A stretch of 64,000 nucleotides of DNA from Verticillium longisporum (lineage: Eukaryota > Ascomycota > Sordariomycetes > Glomerellales > Plectosphaerellaceae), in NCBI GenBank assembly GCA_019188255.1, contig JAETXT010000004.1:3968001-4032000 (forward strand), written 5' to 3'. Of this stretch, positions 1-10,559 are shown piece after piece. The position numbers and the translations under genes were made by a program. Numbering within the stretch: the first letter of the stretch is position 1; every line of letters starts with the position of its first letter. The notes beneath the pieces are model-generated. The model worked only from the letters and a program-made list of their open reading frames with translations. It was not told the origin of the DNA and searched no databases.

Positions 1-260
1 CAATGCAGGCAACCGGTCAGAAGCACCACAGATGTGATGATGTCTTTCTCTGGGCCTGGATGAACCAAGGAGAAGCGATTGCATCCATATGCTGCTCTGT
101 GACATCGCGACGGAGACGATCATGGTGGTTTAATTTACAGATAACAACTCGATCACTAATCTTCAAGCTTGTCATCGCAGATGCTAGTAGGTCTTGTCTT
201 GGAGAATTGCCGTTCTCAATGCTACTGGCGTGGTGAGAAGAACATTCAAATTGACTCGCC
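1..260. other. Intergenic edge, no gene recognised
   Basis: Only short overlapping reading frames are present on both strands and none resembles a known family. The stretch directly precedes the oxygenase-like gene at 261 and probably holds its promoter and 5' leader. Confidence 0.5.
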
Positions 261-1334
261 ATGTTCGCCACGGTCACTGTCCAGGCCGAGCAAAGTCGCT
301 CCGCCGCAGCCCTGACAAAAGCGAAGCTACGTTATGTTGCCGAAGGACATACTCCACAACCAAGCCCTCACAACTTCCATCTTCCGGACATCACGGAGTT
401 TGGCGACACGCGCTTTCTTCCTCTTCACTCCGTCCGACCTGTCACTACTCTTAACGAGCTGACCACCAGCTCAAACCATGTTTCGCTGAGGGCTCACGGC
501 TTCACAGCGATTCGGCGTCCAACAGCCCTGCACGCACCTCCGCACTGCCCTCATTCATTCAAGAACCCCGAACTGCTCAAGCAGCACGTCATTCCCGACA
601 CCGAGTTGGCTCTCAAGCAATTGACTGGGTGCACAACCGTCGTCACGGAGGCTCTTCTCCTACGCTGTGCGCTTTGGTCCGCCACTGACTCTCTTGCAGC
701 TCACGGGAGCGCTGGCGACAAGACTTCTGAGCTGAAGACCGGATTTCCCCAATTCATCGGATTCGACCCCATCTCTGGAGGTGGCAGTCCCGCGTCCAAG
801 ATCCACTTGGATTACTCGCCCGACGGGGCCCGAATGCACATCCGGAGGTTTCATCCCAAGACCGCAGAGGCTGCTGCCGAGATCATCCGTGTCGAGGATT
901 CCCTTGTGGCTGCTGGCAAAGACCTGAGCGATAGCTACAAACATAGCGGCGGTCCCCGATGGGCGCTTTACTCAACATGGAGACCACTCAAGACAGTCCG
1001 CCGGGATCCGCTGGCAGTTTTGGACTATACGACTTTCAGGGAAGACGACTATGTCCCGGCGGCCGTGTCCACACCTTCCCTGGGCCGCGAGGGTATCTGC
1101 GAGACGCACCCGGCGGAGTGCTATCTGGCCAGGCACTCTCAGCTGCACAAATGGTACTGGATCGACAACCAGACGCCCGAGGAGTGTCTCGTTCTGAGAT
1201 TTTTTGACAGTGACCAGGAGCGAGCTGGCAGCATTGCTGCCGGCGGCGTCCTACACTCGAGTGCTGAGTTAGAAGACGACGACGACACAGAGCCCCGCGA
1301 ATCGTTAGAAATCCGTAGCTTGTGCATTTGGTGA
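261..1334 (+). CDS. CmcJ / GA4 desaturase-like oxygenase
   Basis: Single-exon gene of 357 aa. It resembles the fungal CmcJ/NvfI/AsaB (GA4 desaturase-like) family, which has an Fe(II)/2-oxoglutarate-type fold and acts on small molecules, often in secondary metabolism. Visible marks are an H-x-D pair at His182-Asp184 (KIHLDYS), the family signature WRPLKTVRRDPLAVLD at about 240-256, and a distal histidine region around His292 (RHSQLHKWYW) followed by ECLVLRFFDS. The N-terminus (about 1-110) is a beta-rich part that varies between members. The C-terminal tail is acidic. The first in-frame ATG at 261 gives a normal family length. A second oxygenase gene of another family lies 530 bp downstream on the same strand, so the two may share a pathway, but no biosynthetic backbone gene is visible. 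The substrate cannot be told. Family assignment is fairly secure; function is inference. Confidence 0.82.
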   Translation: MFATVTVQAEQSRSAAALTKAKLRYVAEGHTPQPSPHNFHLPDITEFGDTRFLPLHSVRPVTTLNELTTSSNHVSLRAHGFTAIRRPTALHAPPHCPHSFKNPELLKQHVIPDTELALKQLTGCTTVVTEALLLRCALWSATDSLAAHGSAGDKTSELKTGFPQFIGFDPISGGGSPASKIHLDYSPDGARMHIRRFHPKTAEAAAEIIRVEDSLVAAGKDLSDSYKHSGGPRWALYSTWRPLKTVRRDPLAVLDYTTFREDDYVPAAVSTPSLGREGICETHPAECYLARHSQLHKWYWIDNQTPEECLVLRFFDSDQERAGSIAAGGVLHSSAELEDDDDTEPRESLEIRSLCIW

Positions 1335-1866
1335 AGGCTTACAAGGCAGCTATAGTTCAATGCCACGCGATGTAGCCAGCTGGTTGGATTGTCAAGTATC
1401 TCTAGGCAAGGCTTTACGTTCATTGTGGAAACTCTCTCCTTCTTCTTGCTATATCATCTCATAATTCAGTCCACCCTGTGGAATTTTGTTTGAATTGACA
1501 TGTTTGAACCCGGGTTTAGAATTCCACGTGATGTGTGATTGCACTCTCTCATGTACATGTCATGTCACGCCATGCCTGTCTCGAACCATCTCATTTGTCT
1601 ACATACACCCAGCACTATCTACGTGCTACTCTGAACTCGGTATTGCGTGAAACGCAATCGATCATGCATTCTGTAACTTGCCGTCACGTACCAGCACGTT
1701 GTCTCAGTGGAAGCCGGCGAGACCTCATTGGTTCTAGGTATTGCATTTAAGTTGAAGAACGGCAGAGACCATGAAGTTCAGATACATATACGCTTCTCAT
1801 GAAGCAGAAGAGAACAGTACAGTTAATTTTCGGATCTTTGCTTACGTCCATACCTGCCGTATCAAC
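1335..1866. other. Intergenic, no gene recognised
   Basis: This is the 3' region of the first oxygenase and the promoter of the second. A frame open from 1771 runs into the next gene, but the ATG at 1867 gives the family-typical N-terminus, so 1771-1866 is treated as leader. Confidence 0.45.
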
Positions 1867-3130
1867 ATGGAGGACGAATTCACAGAAGTCCCTGTTGTGG
1901 ACTATTCTCTCTCACAGCATCCAGCCGGAAAGGCGGAATTCCTCTCACAGCTGCGGAATGCCATTGTAAATGTGGGGTTCTTCTACCTCAGCAATCATTC
2001 GATTCCCGAAGAGGTGCAGCAAGCCGTGCTCGAGCAGACGAATGCCTTCTTCAGTCTTCCCCTGCAAAAGAAGCTGGATATTGATATGGCTCACAGCAAG
2101 CATTTCCTTGGGTACAACAGGATGAATTCTGAGAAGACTGTGGCTATTACAGGCCAAAACGAATCTGTCTTTGTGCGTCTTACCCGTTCCTGGCTAGCTT
2201 GGTATCTTTTCTAACTTGAGATGCGGTGGAAGTTTGGGCCCGAATATCCTCCTCCAAACCCAGCTGAGTTGGCGTATCTCAACTTGCACGGCCCTAGCCA
2301 GGTGAGCATGCTCGTTCCGAGGCCGTTCTATGTGCCCACTGCATGAACTGACTGCTTTTTCATTGGAGTGGCCAGATCAGAACGCCGTGCCGGACTTTCG
2401 CCAGGCCGTTCAAACCTACCGCTCTGCCGTCCAAGACCTGGCCACATCCTTTATCTCGTTAACATCTGAGGCGCTCGGCCTGGAGGCCGACTCTTTTAGC
2501 TGGCTGTTCAAAGACACGCCGTTTAGTCGCCTGAACCTACGGATGTATCCTGCTCCTCTGGAGGAGTCAAATGGGGGTGCGCGGCATGGAATTGCTCCGC
2601 ACAAGGACAGTTCATTCATGACATACTTGCTCCAAGGAGGCGATCACAACTGCCTCGAGGTGCAGAACAAGACTGGCAACTGGATCGCCGTCCCTCCGAT
2701 CCCAGGGACTCTCGTGGTGAACATTGGCCGCCTACTGGAGATTCTTACACGCGGAGTGTGTATCGCGACAACGCATCGTGTGATACTCGGCTCGACTGGA
2801 TTTCTTGACAAGCATGGGAACCGCTTAGGCTCACGATTGTCGATTCCTTTCTTTCAAAACGTCAACCTCCGTCTGATGCCGGATGACTTTGCGATGGATG
2901 TTCCGCCACACGTCGCAGACCTGTCCAGAGGCGAGAGGACAGTTGCTGACTCTGGGACATTCTTTTCTGGGATATTTGACGACTCTGTCGGCGATACAGT
3001 GTTTGTCAGTATGCTCACGAGCTTCGTAGAGACTGCGAAGGTGTGGTATCCGGACCTGCTTCCAGTGGCCTTGAAGAAGCAGGCTGAGAAGAAGCGCTTG
3101 GATCTTGCGAGGGGGGCCAAGATTGAGTAG
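1867..3130 (+). CDS. 2OG-Fe(II) oxygenase, isopenicillin N synthase-like
   Basis: Three exons are inferred: 1867-2172, 2221-2301 and 2369-3130, with introns of 48 and 67 nt (GT-AG, CTAAC and CTGACT branch-like sites), giving about 382 aa. The N-terminal DIOX_N part reads VPVVDYSL then VGFFYLSNHSIP, as in plant and fungal IPNS-like dioxygenases. The iron triad is His207-x-Asp209 (HKDSS) and His265 (TTHRV). Arg285-x-Ser287 (RLS) would bind the 2-oxoglutarate carboxylate, so all catalytic residues appear present. The exon 3 start WPD matches the family pattern before the core domain, which supports the second acceptor. An in-frame upstream ATG at 1771 exists but would add an unlikely leader. It is a soluble oxidoreductase with unknown substrate, possibly working with the neighbouring CmcJ-like oxygenase. 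Confidence 0.85.
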
Positions 3131-3926
3131 TGTAGCGGCAAAGAACATGTTGCCTCTCAGATGATGGCGCCTGAATCTCTAAAGGATGAAGCTGACAATG
3201 CGATGTGATTGATCTAGTCTCTCCATATCCGGGTCGTGGCGGCCGACGCCTGGCTTCCGCAGCATTACGAGCGGGACTTTGGGGTGGCGGTAGCAACTTT
3301 TCAGAGGCATGCATGCATTATCAGCGACTGTGTTATGAAGAATTCTCCAGCGCCATCGGCACTTCCTCCACGTTATTGGGGATGCTGAAGCGTCCATGGC
3401 ACGCCCAGGTTCGCCCCAGGCTCAAAGCAGCGAGGCACCGATGCTTATCTGGGTCTGGAGATCTTGCAATCCGAGCGTTCAGGATGAGAGACGAGGCAAC
3501 CAAATATTAGGCAGCAGCCGCTGGAAAATACGGTGGTCAAGATTATTCAAGCCGCAGCTTTCCGTTCTGGGAAGGTGAATGATAGCTTGCACCGCATATC
3601 TTGGCGGCTGATCAAGGATACCAAGAGCAGGCAATTGGCCAGACGTCTCTGTCGCGCAAGTGGTAGTAGCAGCGTGCCGTATAATAAACGTAGTTCGACG
3701 CGTCTTGCCGCGTATAGCGCCGTTATGAGCACCAACATCGATCCTTCGAGGCATCACAGGATCAAGTTCATCTACCATGGGAACGAGCTCGCAGCTTCAA
3801 ATGACTCATCGGTTCGATAATCTTTGAAGTCAAGCCACACTTATAAGTATCTACAGAATTATTTGGTCACTTCGTCCGCTGACAACATACCGAGACTAAG
3901 GCCACCACATAAAGACCTGAAAGATC
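3131..3926. other. Intergenic, no gene recognised
   Basis: About 0.8 kb with several short overlapping frames on both strands and no recognisable product or RNA. It is the 3' flank of the dioxygenase and the promoter region of the metalloprotease gene. Confidence 0.45.
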
Positions 3927-5291
3927 ATGGCTCCCACCCGGCCCCAGTCATGCGCCCATAAGCGACTATATACGGGTGTCTCTCCGCATGCGACTGAAGC
4001 GGGTTTTGTTTACCCCAGCATTGAAGAGCGGCTCAGTGAGGCGAGCCATTCTGGACACGCCCCCAACCATACCGCCCCTGAGGACATTCCCAGCCCTTTA
4101 ACGTTCCCCGCGCCGCTTGTGTTACCAGGAGACGATATTGCCGAGGACCCAAAACAAGATCCAGACGGGCTTCGGCCTTTTGCCCTGCGCAAAGGAAGAA
4201 ACCGCGTCACACCCACACGCAGGACATTGTACGTAATAGAGGCTCCCACAGTCTCAAATGAGGTTTCGTTCATGAATGCCTGGCTAGAGCCCAAGGTTCC
4301 GCCAAACTATCCGCCGCCGCCCGGCCTTCCGTCAAATCTCACACGTCCTGGTGCCTCTGACATAGCCGCGTACCTCGAGGCTTTTTATCACGGTCTCTCT
4401 ATCAAGACCCTCGAATCGCACTACACCTTTGTCACCTGGCCTACAGCACAGCCTTCGTCTTCACGCTCTTATGTAGGCCTTGCCGATCCATCTGGTGACT
4501 GCACCCGTATACGCCATCGTTCCTCGCCCGATGCCGTCTCACATCAGTTGAACCTCAGCGACCTCCTCGACGCCCTTCTTGCCGCGCCCCTGCCAGAAGA
4601 CGCCTACGCCGTCATGCTCCTCACCCACCACGACACCTACGAGTCTCCCTCCGATGACTTCTGCTGCGGCCGTGCCTACGGCGGCTCACGCATCTGCCTC
4701 GTCTCTTCGTTCCGGTACAGTCCGGCCCTCGACGCGCACAACGACGTCGACCGCTCGCACGCCTGGCCCGCCTCGCACTGCGCGTGGTGGATCGTCGCTG
4801 TGTGTGACCACGACGGCGAAACCCCCGAATCGGCAACACCTGCTGAGGGAGGCCCCCGCGCGGCGGTCATGGCCGCGCGGAGCGGCATGTTGCCGCGGGG
4901 CAAGGGCTGTTGGGGTGCAGTCTGGCTTGCGAGTGTCTGTCGGACGGCGAGCCACGAGCTCGGTCACTGCCTTGGGCTGGCGCACTGCGCGCTCTATGCT
5001 TGCGTCATGCAGAGTACGGCTGGGGTTGACGAGGATGGCCGGCAGCCGCCGTACCTGTGTCCCGTCTGTCTTGCCAAGACGGCGTATGCTGTCGTTGGGG
5101 AAGCAGTGAAAGGCAGAGGGAAAGATAAGGTTGCTGAGATGGAGCGGCGGGAGAAGGTGTGGATAGTGGAAAGGTATCGACGGATACAGACTTACTCGGC
5201 GCAGTGGAAGGGGACGGGAACAGGCATGATGAAGGGGTATGGGGCTTGGGCTGGCCACAGAGTCAAGGAGCTGGAAGAAAGGCAGTCGTAG
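3927..5291 (+). CDS. Archaemetzincin-like zinc metalloprotease
   Basis: Single-exon gene of 454 aa. The zinc signature HELGHCLGLAHC lies at residues 343-354, followed by the archaemetzincin-specific pattern CxM (ACVMQS) and a C-x2-C pair (LCPVCLAK). This matches HExxHxxGxxHC-x4-C-x-M plus a structural zinc cysteine set, as in human AMZ1/AMZ2 (M54 family). Residues about 1-120 are a variable, proline-rich N-terminus. Residues about 150-330 form the rest of the catalytic domain. There is no signal peptide, so it is probably cytosolic or nuclear. The C-terminal ~60 residues are basic and lysine/glutamate-rich. The catalytic Glu344 is present, so the enzyme should be active. The physiological substrate of the family is poorly known. 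The start at 3927 is the first ATG and gives a complete domain. Confidence 0.9.
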   Translation: MAPTRPQSCAHKRLYTGVSPHATEAGFVYPSIEERLSEASHSGHAPNHTAPEDIPSPLTFPAPLVLPGDDIAEDPKQDPDGLRPFALRKGRNRVTPTRRTLYVIEAPTVSNEVSFMNAWLEPKVPPNYPPPPGLPSNLTRPGASDIAAYLEAFYHGLSIKTLESHYTFVTWPTAQPSSSRSYVGLADPSGDCTRIRHRSSPDAVSHQLNLSDLLDALLAAPLPEDAYAVMLLTHHDTYESPSDDFCCGRAYGGSRICLVSSFRYSPALDAHNDVDRSHAWPASHCAWWIVAVCDHDGETPESATPAEGGPRAAVMAARSGMLPRGKGCWGAVWLASVCRTASHELGHCLGLAHCALYACVMQSTAGVDEDGRQPPYLCPVCLAKTAYAVVGEAVKGRGKDKVAEMERREKVWIVERYRRIQTYSAQWKGTGTGMMKGYGAWAGHRVKELEERQS

Positions 5292-6303
5292 ACGTAGCTT
5301 TACTGTGCTTGGGTTTTTGTGCTTTGTATACTAGATCCATGTTACTACAAGTGACAAATGTCCATGCGTGGCAAAACACCAGGGGCGAAATCGCAAGTTT
5401 TTACCACCTGCGACATGAAGGCTACTACGCCGAAACTCTCACCGTCGACCGGACGATTCTCCGTCATTCAAGTGGATTTCGATATGCGCCAAAAAGACCC
5501 TGGCTGACGTTGGACCAACCAATGGTCAGATCGGCAGTCATCAATTCAACGGGGATCTCGTCCGAATTGCTGGAGCCCGCTTGTTCTCCAAATGAACGCA
5601 CATGGCTCTGCATCGAGGCTTGGGCCCAGCCGCTAGTTGAATCCGCTCATCAATTCAATAGTTGTATCCGATTTAATGGATCTCGGAAAGGGAATAAAAC
5701 AATGGATTGCAACCAACCTGTTAGTGAGCGTTCTAGCGGCTCAAATGATGTTGTATGTATGAGATCATCCCATATCATGTCCCCATCTTTCCCATGGCAC
5801 TTTTCCACCATCCAAACCGACTATTGGAGCTACGCGGCCCATTTTTGATCCAGGCGGCGAATGACCGTCAGGGCCGTATAATACCAGTGCTATGGCTGTC
5901 CGATTTCGTCATGGATACAGCACCAGTCGCGGACCAGAACCTCCAGGGAAGAATTGAGCTTTCCGTCAGAGGATACCCGGCATTCACCCCATAGACACGA
6001 CGCCAGTGACGATGCTGTGAAAATTGTGGGAAATGATGGAGAGCCCATGGCAAAGTCGAAGACGTCATCAGAAATGGGTCACGGTTGGTCGACCTCGAAG
6101 TGCGGCAAGCAGAGACGATGTGCAGTGATACCCATCGAAGGCCCTTCTTTTTCAAATAGAGATCTGTTATTCATTTATATAAAGCTTATAGCTTGTGAAT
6201 GCCCATCAAGGTTGCCCACATACACAACTACTGTTCATCCTGACGTCCAGTCTTACTTCTCATCACTTATCACCACCCCCCTAAACACCCCGCCAAACAC
6301 ACC
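5292..6303. other. Intergenic / promoter of alcohol dehydrogenase
   Basis: About 1 kb with no convincing coding sequence. A frame of 229 aa (5159-5848) overlaps the end of the metalloprotease in another frame and looks like chance. The last ~130 bp look like a core promoter and pyrimidine-rich leader. Confidence 0.5.
6176..6184 (+). promoter_or_regulatory. Candidate TATA box of the alcohol dehydrogenase gene
   Basis: The sequence TATATAAAG lies about 120 bp before the ATG at 6304 and is followed by a C/A-rich leader without further ATGs (ccaaacacaccATGG context). Spacing fits a fungal TATA promoter. No experimental support. Confidence 0.4.
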
Positions 6304-7383
6304 ATGGGATATCCTGACACCTTCGAGGGCTTCTGCGTTGACAGCCCAAAGACTTGGACTGAGTTCTCCAAGCAGACCCTCACACCCAAGCCCTTCACAG
6401 ACGATGACGTCGACATTCAGATTGAGTGCTGCGGCGTCTGCGGCTCAGACGTCCACACCATTAACGGCGGCTGGGGCGAATTCAAGGGCCCCCTCTGCGT
6501 CGGTCACGAGGTCGTAGGCAAGGCCGTCCGCGTCGGCAAGTCCGTACAGGACGTCAAGGAGGGCGACCGCGTCGGGGTCGGCGCCCAGGTCTGGTCGTGC
6601 CTCAAGTGCCCGCAGTGCAAGTCCCAGAACGAGAACTACTGCCCGCACATGGTCGACACATACAACTCAAAGTACGAGGACGGCAGCGACGCGCTCGGCG
6701 GATTCGCCTCGCACATCCGCGCGCACTGGTACTTTGTCTTTCGCATCCCCGACGCCCTCGACTCGGCCGACGCAGCACCGCTGCTATGCGCCGGGTTGAC
6801 GACGTACTCCCCACTCGTACGCGCCGGCATCAAATCTGGCAACAAGGTCGCCGTCATCGGCATTGGCGGCCTCGGCCACCTCGGGCTGCAGTGGGCCAAG
6901 GCGTTGGGTGCGGAAGTGTACGCGCTGACGCACTCGCCCAGCAAGGAGAAGGATGCTAAAGCGCTGGGGGCCGCGGGCGTCATCGACACCAACGAGGACG
7001 GCTGGGCTGACAAGTGGGCTTTCCAGTTTGACTTTGTCCTCAACTGCACTGATGCTGCCGACAAGTTTGATCTACCGACGTATCTGAGTATCCTCAACAT
7101 TGGCGGCGAGTTTCACATGGTCGGCCTGGGTGACAAGCCGCTGCCGCAAATGCCGCCTAGCGCTTTTGCAAGCAATGCTGCCAAGCTGACAGGCAGCCAT
7201 ATCGGCAATAGGCAGGAGATGCAGGCCATGTTGAAGCTGGCTGGCGACAAGAACATTACGCCCATGGTTGAGAAGCTCCCCCTGGGCGAGAAGGGGCTCA
7301 AGGAGGCAGTTGAGAGGGTTCAGGAAAATAAGGTTCGGTACAGATTTACTATGACCGACTTCGACAAGGCCTTCAAGGCTTGA
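6304..7383 (+). CDS. Zinc-type alcohol dehydrogenase, CAD / ADH6-like
   Basis: Intronless gene of 359 aa, full length for cinnamyl-alcohol-dehydrogenase-type medium-chain dehydrogenases. The catalytic zinc ligands appear as Cys46 (CGVCGSDVH) and His68-Glu69 (CVGHEVVG). A four-cysteine structural zinc site follows (CLKCPQCKSQNENYC). The Rossmann motif GIGGLGHLGLQWAKALG is the NADP(H)-binding glycine-rich loop. The family reduces aldehydes (cinnamaldehydes, fusel or furfural-type aldehydes) with NADPH. It is cytosolic with no targeting signal. All key residues are present, so it should be active. A TATA-like box lies ~120 bp upstream. Codon usage is strongly biased to C-ending codons, which in fungi often goes with good expression. 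Exact substrate unknown. Confidence 0.93.
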   Translation: MGYPDTFEGFCVDSPKTWTEFSKQTLTPKPFTDDDVDIQIECCGVCGSDVHTINGGWGEFKGPLCVGHEVVGKAVRVGKSVQDVKEGDRVGVGAQVWSCLKCPQCKSQNENYCPHMVDTYNSKYEDGSDALGGFASHIRAHWYFVFRIPDALDSADAAPLLCAGLTTYSPLVRAGIKSGNKVAVIGIGGLGHLGLQWAKALGAEVYALTHSPSKEKDAKALGAAGVIDTNEDGWADKWAFQFDFVLNCTDAADKFDLPTYLSILNIGGEFHMVGLGDKPLPQMPPSAFASNAAKLTGSHIGNRQEMQAMLKLAGDKNITPMVEKLPLGEKGLKEAVERVQENKVRYRFTMTDFDKAFKA

Positions 7384-7972
7384 GCTGAGGGTTCAAATCA
7401 GCTTTTAGAACGTAATGATCAAGCAGGCGTTTTGATGGAATTCATTTGCATACAATGTGGTACTCTATTAGTTGATGTAAGCACATGAGCTCTGCCGTGA
7501 TGCATTATGTCAAAGTTGATCTGCTAGGTGTCATATAACCTTGGCCAATGGCCTGCAATAATCAGTTACAAACATATTGTGCAGGACTTTAAATCAGCTC
7601 TGTTCCGTGATAAGCAAGGTATCAGTCGACCGTGTCCACCAGTACCTTGGGTAGGTAGATCAAGAAGACTTCTCTACCTCAAGTGTCCCATGTGTAGTAC
7701 AATGTCACTCTTGGGCCGCCGATAACGTGACCAGGGTTGTTGACTTTCGTGAACGCGTCGAATATGCATTCAAACGTTCTTTCCCCTTTCAGAGGCACGT
7801 GTAAGTGAAAGACACAGGTGGAAAACTCAACAATAAACTTACCCTCCGGTTAAAGCAGTGTGCCACAAACCTCAGGCAAGCGCGGACACAACAAAACACT
7901 CAAAGACAACCCCCCCATCGCCAGACGTGCACGTCAAAGCCTTCACCACAACAAACAGGGCATGCACCGGAC
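7384..7972. other. Intergenic, no gene recognised
   Basis: This stretch holds the 3' end of the dehydrogenase gene and the leader of the next gene. A frame open from 7805 continues into the next gene, but its first part is low-complexity Gln/Thr/Pro-rich and reads like a translated 5' leader. Confidence 0.45.
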
Positions 7973-9172
7973 ATGTCTGCAGACCACCCATTCGCGGCAT
8001 ACCACCGGGCTGGAGGCGCAGCTCGAGCTGAAGTCGCCATTGCAACTGCGCCCCTGACCCATTACATCCAAGAGGCATACCATGAGCTCGACCCTGCTGA
8101 TGAAGAGGCCCCCATTTTCCGCGATGACCTGGAGCACACGGTCGAACCGCTGCTTCGCCGTGGGTTCCGAAATACCATCATCCTGGCAGCAGGCGGATAT
8201 AACCCGCCTCACTACGGCCACGCCGAGCTGCTCACCCACGTCTTGCACCATGGCGGCGAAGACCTCAACATCATCGCCGCCATAATGATTCCCATCGACG
8301 ACACCCACCTCGAGCGAAAGTTCGGCATTGCAGAGAACCCCATCATTCTGCCCAAGTCTCTGCGCGTCTCCCTTTGCCGAAATAGCCCCCTCATTCCAAA
8401 CAACGTTTGGGTCTACGACCAGCCGGAGACGGAATGGCACGCCTTCCGCAGCCGCCTGGAAGCTTCGATCATGTCTAGCGGTTTCACCGTCGACTTCATG
8501 ACGGTTGTCGGCCCCGACCACGTTTCCATCAGCTCAGTGCACAGTCCGGCCCGCTGGAGCTGTTCCGAGACGATCGTCTCAGATGCCTGCCGGCCCGCCG
8601 ATTTCGTAGCCGGACATCACAAGAACCTCGTGCGCATCACAGCGTGCACTGATTGGCATCGGCTGAAGAATCCCGATTTCGGCAAAATCCGACGCTTGAT
8701 CGAGGACAAGGCCGCACGCCGCTTCAACGATGCTCTCGTTATCGGGAGTGTGCCTCATGCTGGTGAGCCCCCCCCGCCCCCCTCCTTCATACAATTGTCA
8801 TGCTACCGCAACACTGACACGTCTACAGAACGCGAGCAGAGGGTTTATGTGGAGGAGAGGTTTTGCGACGCCGTTCTTGACGTGCGCGCCATCTAGGAGA
8901 CGCGGTGCGGAACAGTCAAGGGTGTGCCCAAGCTCACGATCCGCTTTGTGCCGTGGACCGAAGGACAACGGAAGCCCAATGTGTCGTCGACGGACATTCG
9001 GAAACTCATCGTCAGCTGTGACGCGACTGAGCTCGGCTCGACAAAAGGGCTCGCCGGCAAGGCGCTCTGCCACGAGGAGCTTGTTCGATGGATACTGCGT
9101 GAGCTGCCAGAGCGGGCGAAGATGAGCGCTGTGCCAGTCAAGGGAGAGAGTACAGCTGTCCATGAGTGGTAG
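7973..9172 (+). pseudogene. NMN/NaMN adenylyltransferase-like gene with in-frame TAG
   Basis: Two exons are inferred, 7973-8762 and 8829-9172, with a 66-nt GT-AG intron (CTGAC branch). The conceptual product is a nucleotidyltransferase of the NMNAT/cytidylyltransferase-like family. The substrate-binding motif GGYNPPHYGH lies at about residues 65-74 and the C-terminal signature NVSSTDIRKLI (the SSTxxR motif) lies near 8980-9010. Between them a TAG at 8894-8896 interrupts the frame. The frame then continues without shift for 92 codons of family-typical sequence (GVPKLTIRFVPW onwards), ending at 9172. No GT-AG intron removing the stop could be built that keeps the conserved flanks. The family usually shows Trp here, so TGG to TAG is the simplest explanation. 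If translation stops at the TAG, the product lacks the conserved SSTxxR region and is probably inactive. Assembly error or readthrough are alternatives. Confidence 0.72.
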
Positions 9173-9719
9173 GAAGTAGAAATGAACTGTGTGCAGGGAG
9201 TGCCTGGAAGCGCAACACGGCATAGCCTTCACTGTTGGTTGACGACGAGACTCCTGGTGGGATAGCCCATCGCTCGTGGAGGTACTGGTGATGAGTAGCC
9301 GTCGGCAGAACTGCACACCGGAATCAAGGACCTGAATCGTCTTCAACAAAAGAAATACTATTCACGATCATAATCCTGTCCTTCGGATTCTTGAGTATCT
9401 CAGCAGTCTCCGAGAGGCACAAGCAGGCCTTGGGACCTGCGTCGAGGATGGTGATGTCGAAACAGACGATGCCGCCACAGGTGGCGCACATAAGAAAACC
9501 GCCACCTCAGCCCAAACCGGGGCGCCCCACCAAAGCCACCCAAAACGTACCCGAGTCCCGGAACATGAACTGCAGCTCAAGACCTGAAGCTTTGACTGAA
9601 TCACTAACGCCGCCACTTCCAACCTTGCCACAGCCAAACTCAAACCAACACCACCAACCGCCCAACTCGTTCCTCGAAAACACCTGACGCAAACAAAGAA
9701 AGGAACACCAAACGAAAAC
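9173..9719. other. Intergenic, promoter of SDHAF4 gene
   Basis: No gene recognised. The last 100 bp form an A/C-rich leader (many CAAA and ACC runs) directly before the ATG at 9720. Confidence 0.45.
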
Positions 9720-10151
9720 ATGTCACGCCTTCTCCCCCGCCTGCCAACAACCCTCCGCGCGCTCCGCGCCCCCCTCGCAAGACCCTACTCCTCCTCCTCC
9801 TCGGCCTTCAAACCCTCCCCAGCGCCCCCCCGCCTCCCCTCCTCCGAGCAAGCCGAGTTTGAGCGCCTCCAGCGCACGGCGGCCGTCGCCTCTGGTCTCG
9901 ACATGAGCCCGCCCTCTCCCGCCGAGGCGACCGAGACGACGACGGCGGCAGCGGCGTCAGCCCCGGGCAAGGTCGAGGTGCGCGCCGACGACGGCGAGGC
10001 CCTCCACCAGGACGTGCGCCGCGGCGCGCCACCCGAGTTTGAGGGCGAGACGAATCCCAAGACGGGCGAGGTCGGCGGGCCGAAGAATGAGCCTCTACGG
10101 TGGGGTGGTGATGGCGACTGGAGCTACAATGGGCGGGTGACGGACTTTTAA
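9720..10151 (+). CDS. SDHAF4: Succinate dehydrogenase assembly factor 4, mitochondrial
   Basis: Intronless gene of 143 aa. The C-terminal ~40 residues carry the DUF1674/SDHAF4 signature: E-x-NPKTGEVGGPKNEPLRWG then DWSYNGRVTDF at the very end. The first ~30 residues are rich in Arg, Ser, Leu and Ala with no acids (MSRLLPRLPTTLRALRAP), a classical mitochondrial presequence. The middle is disordered and Ala/Thr-rich. In yeast and animals this factor binds flavinylated SDHA and promotes assembly with SDHB while limiting oxidant leakage. Here the conserved tail is complete. The yeast counterpart is SDH8. The gene is convergent with the Rxt3-domain gene, 408 bp away. Confidence 0.9.
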   Translation: MSRLLPRLPTTLRALRAPLARPYSSSSSAFKPSPAPPRLPSSEQAEFERLQRTAAVASGLDMSPPSPAEATETTTAAAASAPGKVEVRADDGEALHQDVRRGAPPEFEGETNPKTGEVGGPKNEPLRWGGDGDWSYNGRVTDF

Positions 10152-10559
10152 TGCATGGCTGTGCGATGAATGGGATGGGCAGAGAGAGGAGCGATGCTTC
10201 CACAATCCCGGAAAGATGAAAGATGAAGAAGGCAAATGCGCATACTGAACGGCGATGCCAATTACGCTCCTCAGAGGGTCGATGCGGGTTTGCGTTGAAC
10301 AATGAAACGCCACCATGATATATGATGGCGTGCATGTACAACACCATGTAAAACGTTACGATTGAGTCGCATGGTAGATGAACTGGGGGTATTCAGAGCA
10401 TTTACAACTAGCCTACAGTACTCCATCCTACAACCGATCCCTGCTGATCCCCCTTCACGGCTCCCGCCTTGGGACGGGCCGGAAGACTGACATGTCTGGC
10501 ATATGATATAGCTGCCAAGATGAGGTAGAACACCAATATGGCAACAAGATGTTGCTCAC
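10152..10559. other. Convergent 3' region
   Basis: This is the space between the stop of the SDHAF4 gene (+) and the stop of the Rxt3-domain gene (-). It shows only 3'-UTR-like sequence and no recognisable gene. Confidence 0.5.

Noticed and set aside
5159..5848. 229-aa frame overlapping the metalloprotease end
   Set aside because: It shares DNA with a well-supported gene in another frame and has no family resemblance.
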